A model generated the notes under the pieces. That model had not been told where the DNA came from. It saw only the letters and a list, made by a program, of their open reading frames with translations, and searched no databases. Below, piece by piece: positions 1 through 6,236 of a DNA stretch of 7,620 nt. Each line of letters opens with the position of its first letter. Position 1 is the stretch's first letter. Both the position numbers and the translations under genes were made by a program. The stretch comes from Spirochaetes bacterium RBG_16_67_19 (lineage in GTDB: Bacteria > Spirochaetota > Spirochaetia > SZUA-6 > DRHE01): assembly GCA_001829505.1 (NCBI GenBank), contig MIBK01000011.1:244-7863 (forward strand), given 5' to 3'.

Positions 1-2
1 AC

Positions 3-16
3 TCCGGTGAACCGGA
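3..16. promoter_or_regulatory. Perfect 6-bp inverted repeat upstream of the binding-protein gene (possible operator)
   Basis: TCCGGT and ACCGGA are exact reverse complements separated by GA, giving a 14-base palindromic element 25 bases before the binding-protein start codon. The 2-base spacer is too short for a stable hairpin and no T-run follows, so a protein-binding site is a better reading than a terminator. Sugar-importer operons are commonly controlled by LacI-, ROK- or GntR-type repressors that bind such palindromes near the start of the first gene. No regulator is visible in the window and a 6-bp palindrome in GC-rich DNA can arise by chance, so this is only a candidate. Confidence 0.2.
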
Positions 17-30
17 AAAACGCTCACTCA

Positions 31-36
31 AGGGGG
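31..36 (+). promoter_or_regulatory. Ribosome binding site of the binding-protein gene
   Basis: AGGGGG lies five bases before the ATG at 42. It supports that ATG as the true start, and the signal peptide that begins there agrees. Confidence 0.6.
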
Positions 37-41
37 TTTCT

Positions 42-1304
42 ATGAAACGCTTCGCTTGGATACTGGCGCTGGCCATCCTGCTGCTGCCGGTATTGGTATT
101 CGCCCAGAAAGTGACCCTGGAGTTCGTGGTCTGGAACTACTCCCTGGAGACCATCCAGGACAACATCGCCCTGTTCGAGAAGGCCAACCCGAACATCAAG
201 GTGAACGTCAAGGACTACACCTGGCCCACCTACCACGACACCATGGTGCTGCGCCTCAAGGGCAAGACCAGGACCGACGTTTTCTACAACGGCGAGGACT
301 GGCTGCCCGAGTTCGCCGCCGCCGGCTGGGTGGCTCCTCTGGAGGACTACTTCCCCGAGGTCAGGAAGTACAAGGAGAAGACCGCGTCCTACGCCCTGGC
401 CGACATGACCTACAACGGCAAGCTTTACGGCCTTTCCTACTACGCGGACCTGATCACCTTCCAGTACAACAAGAAGATCCTCAAGGACAAAGGGATCACC
501 CCGCCCAACAACTGGGACGACGTGCTCAACGCCAGCCTGAAGCTGAAGGCCGGAGGCCTGCAGTTCCCCTTCGTCTACGAGTACGACGAGACGCTGCCCA
601 ACTTCCTGCAGGCCTACATCAGCCAGGTGTACGGCCGCGGCGGGGACATGTTCGACGCCCAGTTGAAGCCGCTGTTCAATGACCCCGACTCCGAGGCCTT
701 CAAGCACCTGCAGTGGCTGCAGGACGCGGTGGTGAAGCACAAACTGGTGGCCTACGGCTCGCACGAGACCAAGGTGGACCTGGCCATGAACACCGGCCAG
801 CACGCCTTCACGGTCATGTACAACTACATGCTGGCGGCCATGAACAACGTGGAGAAGCCCCTGACCGGCCAGTTCGACATGATCCCCATGCCGGGCGCCA
901 AGCACGGGGCCCTCGGGTTCGCCAAGTTCTACTGCCTGACCGCCCAGGCCGCCAAGGACCCGGCGCGGCGCAACGCCGCCTGGAAGTTCATCGAGGCCTT
1001 CGGCGGCGGGGACTACAAGGTGGCCAAGCGCTGGGCGGTGGAGAAGGGCCTGGGCTTCGCGGCCCTGCCCCTGATGGACGACCCGGACGTGAAGAAAGCC
1101 TGGGCCAACTGGATCGACATGGAGAAGTTCAAGGCCCAGGCCAAGCTGGCCAAGAACGGCACGCAGACCGAGTGGATGGGCATGTGGAGCGGCTTCTTCC
1201 GCCCTCTGCTGGCCAAGGCGATCAACGGCGACTCCTCGGTCGCGGACGTGATGGACCAGGGCGCCAAGAAGTGGAACGAGTACAAAGAGCTGCTGGGTAG
1301 ATAG
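42..1304 (+). CDS. Extracellular solute-binding protein of a CUT1-type sugar ABC importer
   Basis: This 420-residue protein is a periplasmic carbohydrate-binding component of the MalE/UgpB type (family 1, COG1653-like) that would deliver a sugar or oligosaccharide to the two permeases encoded next. Residues 1-21 are a classical signal peptide: Lys2-Arg3, a hydrophobic core, and cleavage after Val-Phe-Ala before Gln22. There is no lipobox, so the mature protein should be free in the periplasm, consistent with a diderm. Family hallmarks include VTLEFVVWNYSLETIQDNI at the mature N-terminus, the DVFYNGEDWLPEFAAAGWV stretch (79-97), and YNGKLYGLSYY followed by FQYNKKILKDKGITPPNNW (124-158). Length is normal for the family. 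The ATG is supported by a close ribosome binding site. The ligand cannot be read from sequence. Family assignment is firm; sugar specificity is unknown. Confidence 0.93.
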   Translation: MKRFAWILALAILLLPVLVFAQKVTLEFVVWNYSLETIQDNIALFEKANPNIKVNVKDYTWPTYHDTMVLRLKGKTRTDVFYNGEDWLPEFAAAGWVAPLEDYFPEVRKYKEKTASYALADMTYNGKLYGLSYYADLITFQYNKKILKDKGITPPNNWDDVLNASLKLKAGGLQFPFVYEYDETLPNFLQAYISQVYGRGGDMFDAQLKPLFNDPDSEAFKHLQWLQDAVVKHKLVAYGSHETKVDLAMNTGQHAFTVMYNYMLAAMNNVEKPLTGQFDMIPMPGAKHGALGFAKFYCLTAQAAKDPARRNAAWKFIEAFGGGDYKVAKRWAVEKGLGFAALPLMDDPDVKKAWANWIDMEKFKAQAKLAKNGTQTEWMGMWSGFFRPLLAKAINGDSSVADVMDQGAKKWNEYKELLGR

Positions 1305-1329
1305 TCCGCTTCCGTCCGACGATTCGTAG

Positions 1330-1357
1330 GGCCCGGGGAGCAATCGTTCCCCGGGCC
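1330..1357 (+). terminator. Perfect 10-bp hairpin between the binding-protein and permease genes (partial terminator or mRNA 3' stabiliser)
   Basis: GGCCCGGGGA (1330-1339) and TCCCCGGGCC (1348-1357) are exact reverse complements around an 8-base loop, so a very stable GC-rich stem is expected. Only TCTT follows instead of a real T-run, so complete Rho-independent termination is unlikely. A hairpin between malE-type and malF-type genes is a known arrangement that protects the upstream transcript from 3' decay or attenuates transcription, giving more binding protein than permease. That role is inferred from position and structure. Confidence 0.7.
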
Positions 1358-1364
1358 TCTTACC

Positions 1365-1372
1365 AAAGGAGG
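1365..1372 (+). promoter_or_regulatory. Ribosome binding site that sets a TTG start for the MalF-like permease
   Basis: AAAGGAGG, a near-perfect anti-16S match, ends five bases before the TTG at 1378. The next in-frame ATG is far downstream, inside the membrane domain, so this site makes the TTG the convincing start. Confidence 0.8.
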
Positions 1373-1377
1373 AGCGC

Positions 1378-2271
1378 TTGCCCTCGAAGCTCGAGCTCAG
1401 CCGCTACCCGCTGCAATGGCTTTTCCCGGTCCTGATCCTGGTCGTCGTATTCACGGTCTACCCCTTCGCCTACGCCATCTACAACAGCTTCTTCCAGATC
1501 CTGTTGGTGCTGCCCACCAAGCCGTTCATCGGCTTCAAGAACTACGCCAACGTGGTGGCCAGCCCCTATTTCTGGGAGTCCCTGGGCAACACCCTCACCT
1601 TCGCGGCGATCACCGCTCCGGTCACGGTGCTGATCTCCCTCGGGGTGGCGCGCCTGCTGCTCACCAGGTTCGTGGGCCGGGGGGTGGTGCGGGCCCTGGT
1701 GCTCCTGCCCTGGGCCATCCCCGGCTCGGTGGCCGGGATCCTGTGGCTGTGGATTTTCCACGGGCAGTTCGGGGTGCTCAACGCCCTGCTGTACAAGCTG
1801 GGGATCATCGGCAGCTACATCCAGTTCACCAAAGACCCTCGCCTGGCCAAGGTCTGCGTCATGATCGCCCACGTCTGGACCCAGATTCCCTTCACCAGCG
1901 TGCTGCTGATGGCCGCGCTCACCACGGTCAACAAGGAGCTTTATGAGGCCGCGGAGGTGGATGGCGCGGGGGTCTTCCGCCGCCTGCTGTCGGTCACCAT
2001 CCCCAGCGTCGCGGGGATGATGATCATCAGCCTGATCTACGAGCTGATCATCGGGATCACCGCCTACGACGTGGTCTACTCCCTTACCGGCGGAGGTCCG
2101 GGCGGGGCGACCACCCTGCTTTCCTACTACATCTGGAAGGAGTCCTTCACCCAGCTCAATTTCGGCACGGGCTCCGCCCTGGGGGTGCTGGTGGCCCTGC
2201 TGACCCTGGTCCTGATCACCACGATCCTGAAGGTGATCCCCAACCAGGTCATGGTGCGGGAGGGGGAATAG
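1378..2271 (+). CDS. MalF-like inner-membrane permease of a CUT1-type sugar ABC importer
   Basis: This 297-residue protein is one half of the transmembrane channel of the importer whose binding protein is encoded upstream. About six membrane segments are seen, near residues 14-36, 71-95, 106-127, 159-181, 209-229 and 266-286. The EAA coupling loop that docks on the ATPase is clear: YEAAEVDGAG at 189-198, followed by an Ile-Pro about ten residues on. The CUT1 MalF-type signature YDVVYSLTGGGPGGATTLL lies at 230-248. Length is usual for this subfamily, without the large extra periplasmic domain of Escherichia coli MalF. Translation starts at a TTG with a strong ribosome binding site. The gene sits 73 bases after the binding-protein gene, across a stable hairpin, and five bases before the next permease gene. 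Family is firm; transported sugar is unknown. Confidence 0.93.
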   Translation: MPSKLELSRYPLQWLFPVLILVVVFTVYPFAYAIYNSFFQILLVLPTKPFIGFKNYANVVASPYFWESLGNTLTFAAITAPVTVLISLGVARLLLTRFVGRGVVRALVLLPWAIPGSVAGILWLWIFHGQFGVLNALLYKLGIIGSYIQFTKDPRLAKVCVMIAHVWTQIPFTSVLLMAALTTVNKELYEAAEVDGAGVFRRLLSVTIPSVAGMMIISLIYELIIGITAYDVVYSLTGGGPGGATTLLSYYIWKESFTQLNFGTGSALGVLVALLTLVLITTILKVIPNQVMVREGE

Positions 2272-2276
2272 CGCCC

Positions 2277-3155
2277 ATGGGCAAGAAGATCTTCGTCCAC
2301 ATCGCGGCCCTGGCGCTGCTGGCTTTCACGGTGGTGCCCCTGCTGCTGGTGATGATGGCCAGCGTCCTGCCCGACGCCTCCATCCTGTCCTTCCCGCCCC
2401 GCTGGTTCACCCGCCGGCCCACCTTGGCCTACTACGACTACATCTTCACGGGCCAGCGCCCGGAGGCCTATGAGCTGCGGGGCGCGGAGCGGGGCATGAT
2501 CACCGAGGAGGTGCGCCAGGTCCCCCGCGGCATGGGGGTCAGCGCCACCGTGGCGGTGATGGTGATGGCGGTCAACATGGTCTGCGGCTCGATGGCGGCC
2601 TACTCCTTCGCCCGCCTGCGCTTCCGAGGCAAGGCGGCCACCTTCTCCGGGATCGTGATGTGCCGCCTCCTGCCCGCCGCGGCCCTGGCCGTCCCCTTCT
2701 ACCTCATCATCCAGGGGCTGGGCCTGCTGGACACCAAGCTGGCCCTGGTCCTGGTGCACAGCATCCTGACCCTGCCCTTCACCGTGCTCATCCTGACCCT
2801 GTTCTTCCGTTCCATCCCCGTGGAGATCGAGGAGGCCGCCAAGATCGACGGCTCCGGCCCCTGGGGGACCTTCTGGCGCATCACCTTGCCCCTGTCAGCC
2901 TCCAGCCTGGTGGCCGTGGGGCTGTTCTCCTTCATGCTCTCCTATTCGGAGTTCCTCTACAGCAACATCCTCGGCGGCAGCGAGAGGACCCGCACCCTGC
3001 CGGTCATCATGGCGGCCCTGTCGACAAACACCGACGTGGCCTGGGGCATGTTCATGGCGGGCGTGTTCCTCACCCTGGTACCCACCCTGGTGCTGGTGAT
3101 CCTGGTCTGGAACTTCGTGGTGGAAGGGATTGTTTTCGGAGGCAGCAAATACTAG
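2277..3155 (+). CDS. MalG-like inner-membrane permease of a CUT1-type sugar ABC importer
   Basis: This 292-residue protein is the second permease subunit and would pair with the MalF-like protein. Membrane segments are visible near 6-30, 88-112, 123-146, 152-177, 205-222 and 255-282. The EAA loop is intact: IEEAAKIDGSG at 184-194, with ITLPLS at 202-207. MAAYSFARLRF (106-116) matches the conserved helix 2 end of MalG proteins. Two departures are seen. The loop between helices 1 and 2 (about 50-87) is polar and lacks the usual Asn-Ser before helix 2. The C-terminus ends FVVEGIVFGGSKY, a degenerate form of the usual GAVKG ending. The ATG lies five bases after the previous stop, with AGGGGG inside the end of the upstream gene as ribosome binding site, so translational coupling is likely. 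No ATP-binding subunit gene follows. Confidence 0.92.
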   Translation: MGKKIFVHIAALALLAFTVVPLLLVMMASVLPDASILSFPPRWFTRRPTLAYYDYIFTGQRPEAYELRGAERGMITEEVRQVPRGMGVSATVAVMVMAVNMVCGSMAAYSFARLRFRGKAATFSGIVMCRLLPAAALAVPFYLIIQGLGLLDTKLALVLVHSILTLPFTVLILTLFFRSIPVEIEEAAKIDGSGPWGTFWRITLPLSASSLVAVGLFSFMLSYSEFLYSNILGGSERTRTLPVIMAALSTNTDVAWGMFMAGVFLTLVPTLVLVILVWNFVVEGIVFGGSKY

Positions 3156-3166
3156 CCATAAGCGGC

Positions 3167-3172
3167 AAGGAG
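3167..3172 (+). promoter_or_regulatory. Ribosome binding site that fixes the start of the unassigned 580-residue protein
   Basis: AAGGAG lies five bases before the ATG at 3178. It argues for that ATG over an in-frame TTG at 3130, which would overlap the permease gene and has no comparable site. Confidence 0.75.
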
Positions 3173-3177
3173 AGACC

Positions 3178-4920
3178 ATGGCCAAGAAGAGCGCATCCAG
3201 GACGAGGGCCAAGGCCCGCGCGTCGGCGCTGAAGGCCGGCGGCAAGGCCCGGCCGGGAGTCAGGTCGCCGATCGGCTCCGACCAGCTTCCCGTGGCCGTC
3301 AGCCACGGTTTCCCCGTTCCCGAGCACCCTTATTATCATCTGCGCCTGGCTTTCAGCCTGGAGGGCGCCGACCCCTATCAGATCCGGCGGGTCAAGGTCA
3401 ACGGCCAGCGGGTGAGGGACTTCGAGACTTACCACGATTTCCGGTTCGTGAGAAACCAGATCCTCAAGCCCGGCGGGCACGGCGAGCTGTACGTGCGCTG
3501 GGACTGGAAGGCGAAGCAGATCGATGCCGTGGAGGTCCAGGCCGAGGGCGGCCCCAAGGGCGACCGCCCACTGGCCCTGAAGGCGCGCGCCGCGGCTCCG
3601 CCGTACGGGGGCTACTGGGACCCCGCCTGGAGATGGTACGCCAGCTTCGTGCTGAGCGAGACCGCGGGCCTGGAGCGGCGCGACGAGCCGGTGCATACCA
3701 GCCTGGCCGTGTACGCCGACCGCGTGCACGACCCGAAGCGGGAGGTGCGGGTGGTGTCCGTGGACCCCCTGTCCGGCCAGCAGCGAGAGGTGCCCAGCCA
3801 GGTGCACGAGGTGAAATACTACAAGGCCGAGGGGGTGAAGGCCGGCGAGGAGTACCAGCCCACCACCACCTTCCAGTTGAGTTTCTTCGCCGACGTGCCC
3901 GCCGGAGGCTCGCGGGTGTACCTGGCCTTCTATGGCAACCCCAAGGCCAAACCTCCCGCCTACTCCGACGGCCTGACGGTGAGCGGCCACGGGCCGGGCA
4001 TCGCCATCGACAACCCCTTCTACCGGGTGGAGCTGCATCCCAAGAGCGGTTCCATCGACGAGATACAGTTAAAGATGGGGGTGGGGGGAAGGTTCTACCA
4101 TCACCTGGAGACCAACGGCTCCCTGCACTGGAACCCCTGCTTCTACGCGCCGCCCAAGCCCTGGCTGCACGCCTCCGACTGGGATCCGCCCCCGGAGCAC
4201 ACCGTGCTGGTGGGGCCGGCCTTCGTGTCCACGCAGAGGAGCGGCCCCGTGGATCCTTATACGGAAGAGTCGCACATGGCGGTGACCTACCGCTTCTACT
4301 CCCGCACCCCGTGGATCTTTCTGTCCACCCTGCTTCAGGTGCGCAAGGACGTCGCGGCCAAGGCCCTGCGCAACGGGGAGGTGGTGCTGGACCGCAAGCT
4401 GGTGGACGAGTTCGCCTGGAGCGACCCGGAAGGGGGCGTGGGGCGCATGGCCATCACCGACGGGCCCCGCCACCCGAAGCACGCCAAGGTGCTGCCGGCC
4501 GACCTGCCCTGGGCCTGCTTCCTGAACCGCCGCGCGCGCTGCGGCCTGGGCATGGTGCAGGGCAAGCTGGCCGACTTCCGCCTGGACGGCGGCCTGCCCA
4601 AGATCTTCAACCGCTACCATTACCTGCAGTGGGGCAAGTGGGTGTACTTCTGCCGGCCGCTGGTCTACACCTTCGCCTCGGCCAACAACGCCCGCCTGGT
4701 GCCGGTCACCGCGGGGAACATGTACTACGAGGAGATGGCCCTGCTGCCCTTCCCCCTGGATCCCGAGAGGGAGGACTTCGACGCCCTGGAGCTGCTGCAC
4801 CTGAAGCTGTCCCACCCCCTGGACGTGCAGGTGGTGGAGGACACCGACGCCCGCGCCCCCGAGGGCTGGGTGCCGCCGGTGCTGGTCCAGGAGTTCGAGG
4901 AAATGGAGGACGAGGAGTAG
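3178..4920 (+). CDS. Conserved-looking protein of unassigned family, probable cytoplasmic carbohydrate-active or carbohydrate-binding protein
   Basis: I cannot assign this 580-residue protein to a named family. No signal peptide or membrane segment is seen, so it should be cytoplasmic. Residues 1-30 are a low-complexity tail with ten Lys/Arg and no acidic residue; the C-terminus (572-580) is almost all acidic. The body looks like consecutive beta-rich domains. Residues 168-171 (RDEP followed by V) with a later VDP resemble the start of YetA/rhamnogalacturonan-lyase-like barrels. YLAFYGNPKAKPP (248-260) recalls the YYGNP motif of DUF2341 proteins. IDNPFYRVELHPKSGSIDEI (277-296) matches the pattern found where beta-sandwich domains of GH38 and some polysaccharide lyases begin. 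Dense aromatic stretches (318-341, 477-499) could form a sugar site. Its place 22 bases after the permease gene suggests it processes or senses the imported sugar. The function is inference; the gene itself is certain. Confidence 0.85.
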   Translation: MAKKSASRTRAKARASALKAGGKARPGVRSPIGSDQLPVAVSHGFPVPEHPYYHLRLAFSLEGADPYQIRRVKVNGQRVRDFETYHDFRFVRNQILKPGGHGELYVRWDWKAKQIDAVEVQAEGGPKGDRPLALKARAAAPPYGGYWDPAWRWYASFVLSETAGLERRDEPVHTSLAVYADRVHDPKREVRVVSVDPLSGQQREVPSQVHEVKYYKAEGVKAGEEYQPTTTFQLSFFADVPAGGSRVYLAFYGNPKAKPPAYSDGLTVSGHGPGIAIDNPFYRVELHPKSGSIDEIQLKMGVGGRFYHHLETNGSLHWNPCFYAPPKPWLHASDWDPPPEHTVLVGPAFVSTQRSGPVDPYTEESHMAVTYRFYSRTPWIFLSTLLQVRKDVAAKALRNGEVVLDRKLVDEFAWSDPEGGVGRMAITDGPRHPKHAKVLPADLPWACFLNRRARCGLGMVQGKLADFRLDGGLPKIFNRYHYLQWGKWVYFCRPLVYTFASANNARLVPVTAGNMYYEEMALLPFPLDPEREDFDALELLHLKLSHPLDVQVVEDTDARAPEGWVPPVLVQEFEEMEDEE

Positions 4921-4943
4921 ACCCCCCGCGGTCCTGATCCTCG

Positions 4944-4972
4944 TTGACTCTGCGCTGCTGCCTTCGTAAGTT
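4944..4972 (+). promoter_or_regulatory. Candidate sigma70-like promoter for the efflux block
   Basis: TTGACT (4944-4949) matches five of six bases of the -35 consensus. TAAGTT (4967-4972), after an ideal 17-base spacer, keeps the first T, the A and the final T of the -10 box. A start site 6-8 bases further would fall at about 4979-4980, on the ATG at 4980. The -35 box coincides with the TTG that could instead be the channel gene's start codon. A single match like this may be chance. Confidence 0.35.
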
Positions 4973-6215
4973 TGCGCAGATGCCTCTGCTCATCCTGCTG
5001 GCAGGTATGCTTTCCGGCGTTTGCCTTCCGGCCAGGTCCCAGGAACCGGCCCTCGATGCCGATACCGCAGCGGCCATGGCCGTGCAGCGCAACCTGTCCC
5101 TCCTGGCCCGCCAGCTGGACGTGGCCGCCCGGGAGCGGGCCCGCAGCTCACGCTGGAACCTCCTGGTACCCACCCTTTCGGCCGGGGCTTCCCTGGCCCA
5201 GACCTACCCGGCGTCCGCAGGCCTGGGGGTCGGCCTGGAGGCCAGCCTGGGGCTCTCCGCGGCTTCCAGCTATCGGATGCGCGATGCCGTGCTGGCCTAC
5301 GAGGCCGGCTTCCTGGACCTGCAGACCGCGCGGCGGCAGCTGGAGCGGGACGTGCGCATTTCGTTCTACAGCCTGATCGTCGGCCGCCGCCGCGCGGAGC
5401 TGGCCGAGCAGAGCATCGAGACCTCCCAAAGGAGGCTGGAGATCGCCAGGCAGAACTTCGAGTTGGGCCGGGTGTCCGAGCTGGACCTGCTCAACGTCCA
5501 GGTGGCCCTGGAGAACCTGCGGCCGGCCCTGGCCCAGGCCCGCCTGGACTACCAGATCGAGGAGATGCGCTTCAAGGATTTCCTGGGCCTGGACGCCGCG
5601 CGGGAGATCACCCTGGCCGGCTCCCTGGAGCCGGCATCAGGGCAGGCGGGGCTGGACGGACTGCTGCGGCTGGCGGACGGAAGCCCGCAAATCCAGGCCT
5701 TCCTGCGGCAGCGGCTTATTCTATCGAACCAGAAGAAGCTGGCGGTCACGGAGGAGTTCGCGCCGGTGCTCTCCCTGTCCTATTCCTACGACCCCGTGGA
5801 GAGCTGGTCAGCCCACAGCTTCAGGCTGGGCCTGGCCGTCCCGCTGGACTCCTGGATCCCCCGCTCCCAGGGCCGGCTGCGGGTGAAGGAAATCGAGGAT
5901 TCGCTTGCCAGGCTCGAGCTGGAGCTGGCGTCAGCGCGACGCCAGCTGGAGATCCAGGTCCGGTCGCTGGCTCTGGGGCTCAGCAAGTCCCAGACCGGCA
6001 TGGAGGCCGGACAGAAGAACGTGGAGCTGGCCGGCAAGGCCTACGAGCTGGCGGAGAGGGAATACCGGGCCGGGCTGGTCGACCTGCTGACGGTGCTGGA
6101 GGCGTATGACCGCCTGCAGGAAGCCCAGCTGGACAGGCTGGCGGAAAGCTTCAGCTACCAGGTCGGACTGCTGAACCTGGCTTTCCTGCTCGATATCGCC
6201 CCGACCGACTGGTGA
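4944..6215 (+). CDS. TolC-family outer-membrane channel protein of a tripartite efflux pump
   Basis: This 423-residue protein is the outer-membrane exit duct of the pump encoded with the next two genes. The internal duplication typical of the family is visible. NFELGRVSELDLLNVQ (171-186), leading into an alpha-helical stretch ending FLGLD (213-217), is repeated as EYRAGLVDLLTVLEAYDR (373-390), leading into NLAFLL (411-416). The beta-strand parts VPTLSAGASL (75-84) and APVLSLSYSY (273-282) also correspond. With the TTG start, residues 1-32 form a signal peptide with Arg4, Arg8 and Lys9 before a hydrophobic core and cleavage after Ala-Arg-Ser. The start is uncertain: neither the TTG nor the ATG at 4980 (411 residues) has a ribosome binding site, and the ATG version loses the positive n-region. 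The preceding in-frame stop is at 4935. Family assignment is firm. Confidence 0.88.
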   Translation: MTLRCCLRKFAQMPLLILLAGMLSGVCLPARSQEPALDADTAAAMAVQRNLSLLARQLDVAARERARSSRWNLLVPTLSAGASLAQTYPASAGLGVGLEASLGLSAASSYRMRDAVLAYEAGFLDLQTARRQLERDVRISFYSLIVGRRRAELAEQSIETSQRRLEIARQNFELGRVSELDLLNVQVALENLRPALAQARLDYQIEEMRFKDFLGLDAAREITLAGSLEPASGQAGLDGLLRLADGSPQIQAFLRQRLILSNQKKLAVTEEFAPVLSLSYSYDPVESWSAHSFRLGLAVPLDSWIPRSQGRLRVKEIEDSLARLELELASARRQLEIQVRSLALGLSKSQTGMEAGQKNVELAGKAYELAEREYRAGLVDLLTVLEAYDRLQEAQLDRLAESFSYQVGLLNLAFLLDIAPTDW

Positions 6216-6223
6216 ACGAAGGA

Positions 6224-6229
6224 GAGGAG
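6224..6229 (+). promoter_or_regulatory. Ribosome binding site that sets a TTG start for the adaptor
   Basis: GAGGAG, within a longer AAGGAGAGGAG purine run from 6219, lies seven bases before the TTG at 6237. That TTG also yields an intact lipoprotein signal peptide, so the two lines of evidence agree. Confidence 0.7.
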
Positions 6230-6236
6230 TAGTCTC

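Noticed and set aside
4..20. CCGG-TGAA-CCGG followed by A-run as a terminator of an upstream gene
   Set aside because: Four- to five-base stem, and A bases instead of T bases follow on the + strand. On the - strand the T-run would precede the stem. It does not fit an intrinsic terminator in either direction.
24..1343. Long open frame on the - strand across the binding-protein gene
   Set aside because: Its translation is a low-complexity Val/Gly/His/Leu-rich product typical of an antisense frame in GC-rich DNA. The + strand frame has a signal peptide, ribosome binding site and clear family motifs.
3070..4038. 322-codon - strand frame over the MalG end and the unassigned gene
   Set aside because: It crosses two well-supported + strand genes, is rich in His/Gly/Val/Leu without recognisable motifs, and has no supporting context. 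The same applies to the long - strand frame at 5931-7187.
3633..4937. 434-codon + strand frame overlapping the unassigned gene
   Set aside because: It is an Arg/Gly/Ala/Pro-rich shifted-frame product. The other frame carries the ribosome binding site and domain-like sequence.
4921..4943. Terminator between the importer and efflux blocks
   Set aside because: No inverted repeat with a usable stem and no T-run is seen in this short gap.
5010..5024. Possible lipobox (Leu-Ser-Gly-Val-Cys) in the channel protein's signal peptide
   Set aside because: The residue before Cys27 is Val instead of Gly, Ala or Ser. A signal peptidase I site after Ala-Arg-Ser a few residues later fits better.
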